Assembly: GCA_036897485.1 (NCBI GenBank)
Contig: JAYMTF010000138.1
Coordinates: forward strand, 1-50,389
DNA length: 50,389 nucleotides
Reading direction: 5' to 3'
Source of the DNA: Pelargonium nanum
Lineage: Eukaryota > Streptophyta > Magnoliopsida > Geraniales > Geraniaceae
Shown here: in pieces, positions 33,308 through 45,342 of the stretch
How positions within the stretch are numbered: the first letter of the stretch is position 1
Layout: every line of letters starts with the position of its first letter
Notes under the pieces: generated by a model
Told to the model about the DNA's origin: nothing
Database searches by the model: none
What the model saw: the letters and a program-made list of their open reading frames with translations, nothing else
Translations under genes and position numbers: made by a program

Positions 33308-33317
33308 CCATAAAAGG
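33308..33317 (+). promoter_or_regulatory. CArG box upstream of the MADS gene
   Basis: CCATAAAAGG fits CC(A/T)6GG exactly, the binding site of MADS-domain dimers. It precedes a CT-rich stretch that probably contains the transcription start and leader. It could equally serve as the TATA element (CATAAAAG). Confidence 0.55.
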
Positions 33318-33427
33318 CCTCTTCTCCACTCCCTCTCCTCTCTTTTCACACATTCTTTGTCTCTCCACTCCTCATTGGCTCTGCCTTTTTCCTTGCACTC
33401 AAGTGGCATCAAAACCCACCCAATCTG

Positions 33428-33599
33428 GTAAATACACCACACCCAATTCTCCAGATCTCTTTTGTATGCCTCATTTTGCTGTCAATTTTCTAGGGTTTCT
33501 CCTTCCTGTTTTTTATTATTCTCTTTTGTTTTTGTCTAAATTTGGCAACAAAAAGTTGCAGAGAAAATGATAAATTTTGGAAATGATTTGTTTTTGTAG
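33428..33599 (+). other. Probable intron in the MADS 5' leader
   Basis: Donor CTG|GTAAAT at 33427/33428 and acceptor TTTTGTAG|A at 33599/33600 would splice the CT-rich leader to a 12-base piece before the ATG at 33612. The stretch has no upstream in-frame coding. It contains the telo-box-like word CTAGGGTTT near 33491. Inferred from signals only. Confidence 0.5.
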
Positions 33600-33611
33600 A
33601 AGATTGGGAAG

Positions 33612-36600
33612 ATGGCTCGAGAGAAGATACAGATCAAGAAGATCGATAACGCGACGGCGAGACAGGTGACGTTTTCGAAGAGACGGAGAGGGCTTTTCAA
33701 AAAAGCTGAGGAGCTCTCGGTTCTCTGCGATGCTGACGTGGCTCTCATCGTCTTCTCCTCCACTGGGAAGCTCTTTGAATATGCCAGCTCCAGGTTTATA
33801 TATTTATATATATTTACTATTCAGTAAATTATAATGAATCATACCACTGTTAAAATCATGATATTTAATTAATTAATAGTGAAGCTCTGTGGTTGTTTAT
33901 GTTTTTTTTAATTGTTTTTTTTTTACTGTCTAGATTATGATGAATCATTCCCATGATGTTTAATATTGAAGCTCTATGTTTTTTAGAATTTGTAGCTTTT
34001 ATGATATTTGGAGTTAGTTTATGGGTATATTTGTTGGTGTCTTTTCACTGCTTTTTGGTGGTGGAAATGTTTTATTTTGTTTTCATTATTTTAATTTTAG
34101 TGATTGTGTTATATTTTTGTGTTCAGTAGAATCTAATAATGAACACATTTTTGCAGGTTCCGATTATAATATGGAACGTTTTTTTATTATTTTTTAACAT
34201 TCTAAATTATCATTAATGAACTGATTCATGGTTAGAATCAAGTTTAGTTTTTCTATTTAGTTAGAATTTGAAGATTTTTTTTAGTAGTTTTGTGATATTA
34301 GGAGTTTGTTTATGTATGTATATTTGTTGGTGTTTTTTTCACTTCTTTTGATAATGAACTGTTTATATTAGTTTTGAGGCTTATCTTAGTTGTTATTCAT
34401 CTTTTGGAAGGTGATGGAAAATTTTTGAATTTGTGGAAGAGATTATCATACAATTTTGCAGGTTCGAAAGAGAATTTAGAAATATAAAGTCGTTTAGCAT
34501 GTAATTATCACACATTTATATCTCTTTGATGATATTACAATTTACAAGTTATAGAGTTGCAGGTGTATTTTTTTTTTTTTTGGTTTGAAATGTTTTTTTT
34601 AATAATAGATAAAATGTTTTTTGTTTTCATTAGAATCTGTTAATGAACTGTGTACAGTAGTTTTGAGGCTTATCTTAATTCTTATTCATCTTTTGAAAAG
34701 TGAAGGAAAATAATTAATTTGTGGAATTAAATATCACACAAATTTGTAGGTTCGAAAGAAAATTTAGAAATGTAAGGTTGTTTTAGTAGCTATTTAGTAA
34801 TTATCTAAGTTGTTTTGAGCATAAAAATGAGAGTGTTGATTTAGGAAGAAATATCTGCATACTATACTAATAGATAGTTAACAATGCGTTTAATGCGACT
34901 ATGCGATTAACCACTGATATAAGTCTGATGTTACATATATCAATCTATCTATATATATATTATACCTAAAAAATATATTTTTTTTCGTGTGTGTAGCATG
35001 AAGGAAATAATTGAAAGGCACAATTTGCACTCAAAGAACCTCCAGAAATTGGAACAACCGTCTCTGGAGTTGCAGGTTAGTGATTTTGTATCCTGTCTAA
35101 TTTATATATACTTTATGTTCAATCGCCATTGTTTTGGTGTGTGTATGATTTGAAACGCAATATACAACCATGTTGCTATGTTTTGGAATAATTCTTATTA
35201 GAGTATAAGATTAATATTGAGCTTTCAACGTCTATTAACTTAGCTTTTAATTGAAGTGATCCTCTACGTGGTACGAGAACATTGTTGATCTAGAACTCTC
35301 AAGTTCGAGTCCTCGGACTTTACACGTTCAAGCAATCTTAGTTTTACGAAGAGTTCATGCACCACGAAACATTGTGTTTGAGAATGGCTAAAAATGAAAA
35401 TAGAAGGTCAAATAATGGGTAGCTAATAGAATGGATTTCCGGAAAATGAAAAGATAAAACTATTTGAAAACCCCATATTTTAACTACTCTCAAAATATTG
35501 CCTCATTTGTCCTCACCTTTTGAATTGGTTAATGTATGTTGCAGTTAGTAGAGGATAGCAACCACGCGAGGTTAAGCAAAGAAATTGCCGAGAAAAGTCA
35601 CCAACTCAGGCAGATGAGAGGAGAGGAGCTCCAAGGTTTGAATATAGAAGACTTGTTGCAGTTGGAGAAATCCTTGGAAACTGGATTGAGCCGTGTGATT
35701 GAAAAGAAGGTTTGTTTTGATTATTAACTGGTGAAATTTCCGTAGAATTGCTTACTAATTGAAGTTTCTTCTAATAGAAATCTTTTATGATTTCAGGGTG
35801 ACAAGATTATGAAAGAAATCAGTGACCTTCAAACAAAGGTCAGAAATCTAAACTTCACAATCTCCTAGAACACTTTAAACAAGTGGATTTGGGAATGCGA
35901 TTAATGCACGGTTTTTGATGTTATTAACCTCTTATTAAACACTATCGCGGAAGCTCTTAGTAAATTACATTCAAGGTAGCTCGAATCCCAATATACCACC
36001 TCATTGCTGAAGCAAAAAAAAAAAAAAAAACCTTATCAAACATCTAATGACCTTATGCTTAATATATAATGTAATTTGATCTATGACTTTCTTGCTGAAA
36101 CGAGGCGTTGTTATAGCTGGAAATTTGAATTACTGGTCGGAAAGTTTAGTGCAAAATGTGTAGGCTTAGTGCGGATCCGCCCAACCCGACCCGAAAGTTG
36201 TTTAGGTCTATTTTTGTGTAACCCAAACTTGTATAAATGCGGACGAGTTTTGGTTCCAATCAGAGATAGTTTCTGTTAAACCATTAAATGGTAGTTAATA
36301 GTATGATTTAGCCATGTATCTGCATATGCAGTATTCCATAGTTGCCCATATTGAGCTTTCGATCTTTACCCCTTGGATGAATAGTAAACCTGACAATACT
36401 GGTCCCCCTAGCTAGCCTAAAACGGGCTGGGTAAAAAAAACTCACGTGTGATCTTATTTCACAATTTGTTATTGGTCCTATGTTATCCAACTAAGTAACA
36501 AGACACGTTAGAACTGGCAAAAAGTAACCCCATAAGAACACGTGCATTTTTTTGCGCGGCCCGTGGCCGGCATTGCCAGGTATAATGAATCACGTGAACA

Positions 36601-37604
36601 ACTGGATTAGGTTATTTGGATTTCAAGACAATGCTTGGTATCACCAATTCTCCATCAGTTTTTCGACATTTGCTCCGAATCTTTTTCTTTAATTTGTCAA
36701 ATTTTTGCAGGGTATGCATTTGATGGAAGAGAACGAAAGGTTAAAACATCAGGTATTAGTCGCCTTCCTCTGAATCCATATTCAAGTTCTCGATGTTTGT
36801 TAATGCATGGCACTTGATAGTTGATACATATGTATGTTCAATTTTAGGTGATGGAGATATCTAATGGTCGAAAGTACGTAACTGGTGACTCGGAGAACAT
36901 GTTCCACGAGGAAGGCCAATCATCGGAGTCTGTCACCAATGTGTGCAACTCCAGCGGCCCTCCACAAGACTACGATGACAGCTCCGATACTTCTCTAAAG
37001 TTGGGGTGAGTACATTTCAACAATCCCTATATACATATACACACACACGCAAAAATACACCGCAGAGCTGACAATTTAGGCTTGAACCCGCAGATTTCAA
37101 AAGCTGATGCACACACCTGAAACACGTCTCACCTTTTTAATCAATAATTTGGGCTTGATAAACCCGCTCATTTTGCTCTATAAACGCAAAACCCACACCT
37201 CTTGTGGGCTGAGTTTGGGTTAGACCTTTTCATTTCAAACCTGAAAGGCCTGAGCCAAACTCAATTTGAAACTCGAATTACCAGCCGTAGACTTCAATTT
37301 TGCATTAAAACCCAGAAATCCACATTACACACCTCTTGAGTGTTGGGTTTGGGTCATAACCCGACCCAAACTTTACTAAAACCCCGATTTATCAGCTATG
37401 ATATTAGATTTTGCACTAAAAATTCAAAATCCACACCTTTTGCAGGCTGGGTTTGGGTTAGGCATTTTTAACCTGAATTTGAAAAAACTCAACCCAAACT
37501 CGATATGAAATCTGAATCCCAATATTACAAGCTCTAATACACATGGTATTGCTTTTGAGTAAAATGTGTTTGAATTTTGTTGCAGGCTACCATACAACGG
37601 TTAA
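33612..37604 (+). CDS. SVP: SVP/AGL24-type MIKC MADS-box factor, 7 coding exons
   Basis: Predicted 228-residue nuclear transcription factor of the StMADS11 clade (SVP, AGL24, JOINTLESS, DAM), regulators of flowering time, meristem identity or dormancy. Exons: 33612-33793, 34997-35075, 35545-35709, 35797-35838, 36711-36752, 36848-37005, 37586-37604; GT-AG with matching phases. Residues 1-60 are the MADS domain ([25 protein letters not shown]). An I region follows, then the K-box from about residue 88 ([20 protein letters not shown]). The C-terminus ends DTSLKLGLPYNG, the conserved clade motif. Compared with my recollection of Arabidopsis SVP (240 residues) it lacks one 14-residue segment, the size of one 42-base exon, as AGL24 does. 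The MADS domain is closer to SVP. Intron 1 (1203 bases) contains internal duplications. Confidence 0.94.
34280..34800 (+). repeat. Duplicated segments in MADS intron 1
   Basis: Two diverged direct copies share ttttgaggcttatctta, ttattcatcttttg and aggttcgaaaga(g/a)aatttaga. They start at about 34350 and 34640, a period near 290 bases. An older partial copy with tatatttgttggtgt lies near 34025. Each copy ends in an acceptor-like TTTG(C/T)AGGTTCG. Confidence 0.65.
37062..37535. mobile_element. hAT-like MITE in MADS intron 6
   Basis: About 474 bp flanked by aatacacc (37054-37061) and aatacaca (37536-37543), a near-perfect 8-bp duplication as made by hAT elements. The ends (gcAGAGCTGACAATT and the inverse of TTACAAGCTCT) are short imperfect inverted repeats. 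The interior holds repeated gggctgagtttgggttag and aacccacacctctt words. Confidence 0.65.
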
Positions 37605-39015
37605 ATAAAAAAGGGGAGGTTTGAAGTTTTATGCGTGAGAAAAGAAGGAATATATATAGTCTATATATGTGTGTATGTAGTTTTGGGTACAAAACACTAA
37701 CTTGTGTTGATGTAAAATTTGGATGGAACCAAGGTTAAGTTTTAGGTACATTGTGTAAACATTGTACCTCGGAAAAATTAGTGATATATTTAGTTACATC
37801 TTCCACTTCCAAATACCTTCCTTTGTGGCTGTGTTAGAGAATGTAGCAATATTTTCAGCCATGTAAAAGAATTAAGAACCCTACATAGCCTTAAAGAATG
37901 ACAGTGAATTTGTTTAATATTACTCGCAACTCTTAAAACGATTGGTCGTATTTTTTTTTGGTATACGGGAAGAAAAATTTCGGACTAATTTATGCACACA
38001 TTGAGATTATTGTTTTCATGGTTGATCTTCAAGGTGCATCTTCTTTATCGATTTGATGCATTCAAGAATTTGAGGCGGAAGCAAAATACCTTAACCAAAA
38101 AAATCTATCTTTAAAGTTGCTATCGTAGTGAAAATGGAAAAAAAAAATGTCTAATACAATCTCTTCTAGCATGTAAGATTAATCTTCAAGATGCACCTTA
38201 TCGATTTTATGCATTCAGAAAAATTGAGGCAAAAGTAAAACGACCATAATATATCACAGAGTGACATATAATCTTGTACAATAAAATAGATAATTTTCTA
38301 CAATACTTTTTATTTGGAAATATACGTCATTTCTGAATTTTCTCCAACTAATTATGTAAGTTAAATATAATTGAAATCGTCTTCCTCATCACATACTAAC
38401 GTCTTATTTTGTGGTAATATCCAAATTTCAATTATTTTGTTTTGAGATCAATATTTAAAAAAATAATTAACTCATTTGAAGACATGTACTAAACTAGGTG
38501 TAAAGGAAGTTCATATATCAAATTTACATGATGAAAAATTTGTGTACTAAATTAAATATTATGTAAGAATTTAGGTACTATTGATATTAAAATATAAAAT
38601 AGGTTACACTATTTTGTTTAGAAGTGAACTAAATTTGATACTAACTCACTCCTCCCAAATATATGTTGAGAATCATCAATTTAAATTGTTTCAAATCAAC
38701 CCAGTTATATTTTTTCTGTTCTAAATGAACGTCATACTTTTCTTAAATTTTTATCTTCAAATGAGCGTTATTTTTCTGTTCTTAAAAAAATAGTTAGATA
38801 GGAATTGTCAATAATATTATCATAATAAGTTATTTAATTTTATAAATTTATTACACTAACAAATTTTATTTTACTTTTTTTTTTAAACTAGAAATTAAAG
38901 AAATCATTTTGAGACGAATATACTATTTTTTATTTAAATATAATAAAATCAACTGTATATGATCCAGTGGTAGTGACAACCATCGCAAACTATGCTTCTA
39001 TACCCGATAAGCTTC
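37605..39015. other. Intergenic: MADS 3' region and AT-rich DNA
   Basis: The first 350 bases or so are probably the MADS 3' untranslated region; a clear poly-A signal was not fixed. A diverged direct repeat (ttgatcttcaaggtgcatctt / taatcttcaagatgcacctta, 38021 and 38181) follows. A Stowaway-like region lies at 38640-38930 (gaacgtcata…, cattttgagacgaatatact). No gene is seen. Confidence 0.5.
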
Positions 39016-39270
39016 CACGTGTCAGAAAGCAAGATTGGCACGTGCGAGAGGCAGTTGAAGACTCGCTCGAGATTTTCATACCGGTATTAGCCGTAACACC
39101 AGGCGTGAGGCGTTCCCGCTATAGACCTGTTCTCGTCTCTCTCCACTCTACACACATTTTCCATTTAATCCCAATTTCCTGCACATTTCTCCACCATTTT
39201 CTTCTCCAACAAGCATCGCAATCTCTCTCTCTCTCAGATCTGGACTCAGATCGTTCCGTTTTGATCAGCC
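39016..39270 (+). promoter_or_regulatory. GDI promoter/leader with two G-boxes
   Basis: Perfect CACGTG motifs at 39016-39021 and 39039-39044 lie 23 bases apart, about 230-255 bases before the ATG. A CT-repeat (tctctctctctctcag, 39222-39237) lies in the probable leader. No clear TATA box was found. The chance reading frame 38967-39278 overlaps this stretch and was not called. Confidence 0.5.
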
Positions 39271-42200
39271 ATGGATGAAGAGTACGACGTCATAGTTCTC
39301 GGAACTGGTCTCAAAGAATGCATCCTCAGCGGTCTTCTCTCCGTCGACGGTCTCAAAGTACTAACTATTCAGTGATTTCTGTTGTTTTGATGATTTTTAA
39401 TGCTTTGATCGGTTGATGTTCTAGAGTTTCCTTCTTATTTTTGATTGGATATTGATTTGTTTTTTTTTTTCTTCTTCTTCCATTTTCGGAGTCTCAGAGT
39501 ACTAATTCAGCGATTTCTGTTGTGTTGATGAGTTTTCAACGCTTTGATCTGTTGATGTTCTTGAGTTTGCTTCTTATTTTGATTGTCGCGTGAGTGTCTA
39601 TTGATTATTTTTCCTTTTCTGTTTTCGGAGTCTCAAAGTACTAATTCAGCTATTTATGTTGTTTTGATGATATAATAACGCTTTGATCTGTTGATGCTCT
39701 TGAGTTTCTTTCTTATTTTTGATTGAATATAGATTTGTTTCTTCTTCTTCAATTTTCGGAGTATCAGAGCACTAATTCAGCTATTTCTGTTGTGATGATG
39801 AGTTTTCAACGCTGTTGATGTTCTTGAGTTTGCTTCGTAGTTTGATTGTCGCGTGAGTGACTTGATTTTTTCTTCTTCTTCCTTTTCTGTTTTCGCAGTC
39901 TCAAAGTACTAATTCAGCTATTTATGTTGTTTTGATGATATTTTAACGCTTTGATCTGTTGATGTTCTTGAGTTTGCTTCTTAGTTTGATTGTTGCGTGA
40001 ATATTGATTTTTTTTTCGTAGATGAGTGGATTTCGTGGAAATTGAGGGATTGATATGTGTGTTTTTGGATGGTGATTTTGATTTATTTAGCTATTTATTG
40101 GATCATAGACTCATAGTATAGGTTGGGAACTTGGATTGTTGGATTTGGATGCACACCAGGTGTTTGATGTTTTGTTCTGTTGTTTGGTCTGTAATGGTTT
40201 CTATGGTGGTTATGTGTAAATGAAGAGGTAAATTTAGATGCTACATTTGGATCTTATGTTTACATCAGATTAGTCATTTCATTAGCTTGATTTTAATCCC
40301 AAATCAGCAAACAATAATGTAATATTGACCACAACCTTGTTGCCACTGAAATGGAAGTCTTAGTGATCAGTTTGGAGAATTGAGGAGAGCTGCTTTCAGA
40401 ATTTGCAAATGATCTTTAAATATATGTCTTGTAATCTGTGTGGTATAGGATATTGCACCATCATTATGAGTAGCGAAAACATGCTGGATTATTATCCTAT
40501 AATGCCTTTGATTTTGTTCAACATTATCTTACTTTTGATTGAATTTAAGTAGCGTTTGGATTAGAAATTTTGTTTAGGAATAGGATTCGAGACTGAGAAT
40601 CTGATTCTTCATGTTTGCATTAGGACTTTTTGTTCATGAAACTGTCTTTGGAATGAGATCTCATTCCTATTCCTATTTCAAAGTTTTTAATCCAAACACA
40701 CCTTAGTTCACATGATCTTGATGGGTGGGATCTCAAGAGGAAGCTATAATGCTCTAAGCTCAAGTTTAAAGTACTGCATGCAACGGCTAGCTCTTCATTT
40801 ATTCTATTTGAAACAGGTACTGCATATGGATAGGAATGACTATTATGGGGGAGAATCTACTTCACTTAATCTTAACCAGGTTATTATTAATATCCTCGTC
40901 ATATAAAGAACATATGTGTTTGTATCTGTCTTTCACTCACGTTTGGCCTGCAGCTTTGGAAGAGATTTAAGGGTGATGACCCGCCTCCAGATAAATTGGG
41001 CTTAAGCAAAGAGTATAATGTTGATATGATCCCTAAGGTATTTGGAGTTATTTGATATATTTTGCCTTATTATTGTTTACTTCATCACTGACTCTTCATT
41101 GTAATGGGGTAATCTTTGGTTTTCATATATCCTTGCTTAAGTTTGTTATGTTAACTTTGAGGCATCAAAGAGCCAATTTATCGATAATTCAATACTTTAT
41201 TATTGAGATTCAATCACCTGCCTTCAGCTAAGCCTTAACATACCAAACTACCAATAGTTGAGATCTGACATCTACCTTTTGGCGTGGCATGATCCTCTGT
41301 TTTACAATTCATGGTCAGTCTAACGAAGGTCACTATGTGGACTTCACATAAATGGTAAAACTAAATTAATGAGGAAAGGACCAACCCTTTTTCTATATGG
41401 TGCCAGTAAATAGGCAGTGGTGCGGGATCAATGTACAACCCCATCTTTAAATTTGATTAATTATTTAATTATTAAGTTTAAAGTGGATCCTAACTTAATA
41501 AGTTGAAAAGTTGAAACCTTAGTGACTGGTTCTTGCTCTCGGTTAGTGATTGAAAGAACCTCTACATCAACTTTAAAATGGTAGCCCTGACTTTACCATT
41601 AAAGACATTTTGCACATTATAGCAATGATAAGTGAATTGCATGCACAATGAACTTGTGGCTATTTGTAACAAAATTGTAGAAGAGAAATGATTTGGAATG
41701 AAGAGAGAAATCTAAGAGTTATGAATATGTTGGTGAATATTTAGTAACGGTAGGAATGCGAGATATGCACTATTTACTAAACCAGTAGGCAGGGTAGATG
41801 CAATCTGGCACTGATGCAGGTTATTCTTCCCATTTCGCTCTATATGCTAATCTGATGATGAAATTTGTTCTTTATCAGTTCATGATGGCAAACGGTACCT
41901 TGGTTCGTGTTCTCATCCACACCAAAGTTACTAAATATCTGAATTTCAAGGCTGTAGATGGTAGTTTTGTGTACAACAAAGGGAAGGTGAGGTGCCTTTT
42001 ACATTGAACCTCAATTCCACAACCTTGGTATGGTAAGCACTAACCTTATATCACCTCCTGATTTCTACTTTCCAGGTTTATAAAGTACCAGCAAATGATG
42101 TCGAAGCACTTAAATCCCCACTCATGGGATTGTTTGAGAAGCGTCGTGCTCGGAAATTTTTCATTTATGTGCAAGACTATGATGAGAATGATCCAAAATC

Positions 42201-45200
42201 ACATGAAGGGATGGACCTCAACAAAGTTACAGCAAAAGATGTTATTTCGTAATATCTTCTTGACCACACATTTTTCTTCTTTTTATGTTAATTTTAGTGT
42301 ATAATGTATGGTTAACATGAATAGATTAGTACCTCACATGTGCTCCTGTGGCTGAAGAGGAATCTATATGAAGTTTCTTGTAGACTGACAATGATTAGGG
42401 AAACTTCTAATTTCAATATTGGAATGATTACAGAAGCTCATAATTTAATGACTATATATGTGGCCATTAAAAGAAAAAAGGAAATGGCATCCATATTATT
42501 GGATGGAAAAAATCGCGAGTACAATTGTAATTTGGTGAATAGACAGTGGTTCAAGCATTTGCCTTGCTAATACAAACTGTATCGCCTATTTTCATATAAA
42601 TCTTGAACAAAGTTTGGTAGAACGATAATGATATTCATTGTCTTTCACTGATATAGGAAGTATGGGCTAGATGACAATACTGTTGATTTCATTGGGCATG
42701 CACTGGCGTTACAGGCAAACGATGCTTACTTGGACCAGCCAGCCATGGAGTTTATCAAGAGGGTTAAGGTAAAAAGTTGCATTGACGTGGGTTTGAAAGG
42801 GAATAGAGATATTTCATTTTCATGTGTATTGTTTATTCTGATGAGTTCTGTTGCATGCTAACTTGTTTCGACCATGGTTTTTTCAACAGCTATATGCAGA
42901 GTCGTTAGCACGCTTTCAGGGAGGATCTCCTTATATATATCCCCTCTATGGACTCGGAGAACTGCCCCAGGTTTGAATTTTCACCACCTAGTGTGAGTGT
43001 CCACCAGGAATTATATATATAGTACCCTTCTAATGTGCGCCAAATAAATGATAGGGGTTTGCTCGTTTGAGTGCTGTTTATGGGGGCACCTACATGCTCA
43101 GCAAGCCAGAGTGCAAGGTAAATACTTGTGGCATTTGGCATTGTAATGTCAGGAAAAATGAGACCCCAGTGATTCTACACAGTTCCACAATTTTGTATGT
43201 TGTTTTACTCTTTTGTTCCTTGCCTTTTGAATGTTAATTGACAGGTAGAATTCGAGGATGGGAAGGCCTACGGTGTCACATCAGAAGGAGAAACTGCAAA
43301 GTGCAAAAAGGTTGTATGTGATCCTTCGTATTTGCCTGACAAGGTAATGTCCATGGAGTTATCAAAGTAATCGCACCATAATCACGTCAAACTTGGTCGA
43401 TCTATACAGCAACTTTTCTTTTCATTGCAACAGGTAAAGAAGGTTGGAACAGTAGCTCGTGCTATATGTATAATGAGTCATCCCATCCCGCACACCAGTG
43501 ATTCTCACTCAGTCCAGGTTATTCTACCCCAGAAACAACTTGGGCGTAAATCAGATATGTATGTTGGCTAATTTCTTATTCTTTATTACAACACTTACAT
43601 ACTTTCTGTACCTGTGCACATTTCACATGTATGTCTAACTGCACTTGTGAACCTTATATATCTAGAAGGAAGCGCCTAACCACACAAAGTATACGGTACA
43701 TAAATGCTTGTTTAGATCACTTTACAATGCTCGCCTAAACATTTTTACTTTCACATATTCTTAAATGGTCGTCTAGTAATTTTCATAGGCAATATATACT
43801 ATTTCTATTGTTTCTCATCACTGCATGTCTGCATGTACGTCTAATTGCACTTTTCGATGTTATGTATCTGGAAGGGAGCGCCTAGTTGCACAAAGTACGT
43901 ATATTGCTCCCGAACATTTGTTTAGATCAATTTTCAATGCTCATCTAGACATTTTTATTTTCACATATTCTTAAATGTTTGTCTAGACAGTTTTACAGTC
44001 AATTTATACTATTTTTGTTGTTTCTCATTACTTTGTGCACCTAGCCTTTCCTCATCTTAAAAATACATTAAATATGTTGAACGAGACTTGTGGATACACA
44101 ATTTTACGTAAATTATTAACTTTTAGTAGGATGTATATCTGGAACACCTTTTTAACTCATAAATGTAAGAGATAAGTTGCTTGTTACACAAGTTTGTTTT
44201 GTCTACTAGTTCTTGAAAATTTGCAAGTTTATTTCCACATTCAAAAAGCAAACAGAAGTGAGGAGAAATTTACAATTGTTGCAGGTACTTATTCTGCTGC
44301 TCATATTCTCACAATGTGGCTCCAAAAGGTAAATACATAGCCTTTGTATCAACAGAAGCAGAAACTGATAATCCTCAGGTTGAATTGAAACCTGGCATTG
44401 ATCTCCTCGGACCGGTGGAAGAGATATTTTTTGACACATACGACAGATACGAACCTTGCAACGAGCCAGATGACGACAACTGTTTCATATCCATGGTAAG
44501 TAAATTATACAGAATCTGCATTTTTTTAATGAGCTGAACCAAATCAGAAAACTGAATATGTTTCCTCTATTTAATCCCCAATCTTTAGGTGAAGCTTCTA
44601 TTTATTAACTGAATTCAAAGGACCTCAAAACAAATTGATAGCCATGGAATGATCTTAAACTAACATTCATTCACTTGCAACTTGACACAATGTATATAGA
44701 GATTTATCTAATTTGTTCAACTATTGCAAATGTTAAGGTTCATTGAGAGTTTTGTTTAGTGTTTTAATATTATTTATCTAGTTATGAAAATATAAAATGT
44801 ATGTGGAAATGACCAAACACAACCCCCAATGTAGACAAACCCGAATTATCAGATCCGTGAAGCCAACTCTAGATAGTGTCAATTGCTTTCTTGTTGAAAA
44901 TTTGTAACAACTGTGACATATTTGGAATTTGGGTTCTTGCAGAGTTATGATGCAACAACACATTTTGAGACAACAGTAAAAGATGTGATTGCCATGTACA
45001 GCAAGATAACTGGGAAGGTAATTTTTTTCTTTCTTTTTCACATGAACTTTCATCAACTATGCAATTTAGTGTAGACAAACTTTCAATCAGTCAAATTCAC
45101 TGCACAAACTTTCACTTGAGAACAAAATTAGTACAAATTGTCAAATTCACAGTAAATTTAGCATACACTATCAAATTAATCTGATCAGTGACTGCAATAA

Positions 45201-45342
45201 TTAAAACTTGCAATATGACTGTGAATTTGACAATTTACTGTGTATATTTACTCTTTTCCTAACTATATATCTTTATGGATATATGCTTCAGAGTCTTGAT
45301 CTGTCTGTGGATCTAAATGATGCCAGTGCTGCTGAAGAATGA
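39271..45342 (+). CDS. GDI1: Rab GDP dissociation inhibitor (GDI), 13 exons
   Basis: Predicted 443-residue cytosolic protein that extracts prenylated GDP-bound Rab GTPases from membranes and recycles them in vesicle traffic. Exons: 39271-39357, 40817-40879, 40954-41037, 41879-41986, 42076-42248, 42657-42768, 42890-42970, 43055-43117, 43245-43343, 43434-43558, 44285-44495, 44943-45017, 45292-45342; GT-AG and phases agree. The N-terminal nucleotide-binding-like motif [11 protein letters not shown] (11-21) and [11 protein letters not shown] are the first conserved region of the GDI/REP family. [38 protein letters not shown] and [13 protein letters not shown] follow as in Arabidopsis GDI1/2. The length equals the family norm. 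No C-terminal REP-type extension is present, so it is GDI rather than Rab escort protein. Introns 1 and 10 contain tandem repeats. Confidence 0.96.
39351..40030 (+). repeat. Five tandem repeats at the GDI exon 1/intron 1 border
   Basis: Five imperfect units of 131-141 bases start at 39351, 39492, 39631, 39762 and 39899. The first begins with the real exon end and donor TCTCAAA|GTACTAA. The others repeat TCTCA(A/G)A|GTACTAATTCAG (GCACTAA in the fourth). They then share tgttgt.ttgatga, aacgctttgatctgttgatg and cttgagtttgcttctta. Each unit ends in a T/C-rich run and TTTTCGNAG. Confidence 0.92.
40546..40705. mobile_element. Small MITE candidate in GDI intron 1
   Basis: taagtagcgtttggattag at the left and tttttaatccaaacacacct at the right are imperfect terminal inverted repeats (core GTTTGGATTA), bounded by TAA/TTA. 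About 160 bp; possibly PIF/Harbinger-like, from the 3-bp target. Confidence 0.5.
43590..44035 (+). repeat. Tandem duplication in GDI intron 10
   Basis: Two copies about 206 bases apart share catgta(t/c)gtctaa(c/t)tgcact, gcgccta..acaaagta, ttgtttagatca and tttcacatattcttaaatg. Neither copy includes a splice site of the gene. Confidence 0.85.

Noticed and set aside
35255..35345. Possible further SINE in MADS intron 2 (agttcgagtcct B-box-like word)
   Set aside because: No clear A box, tail or target duplication could be found.
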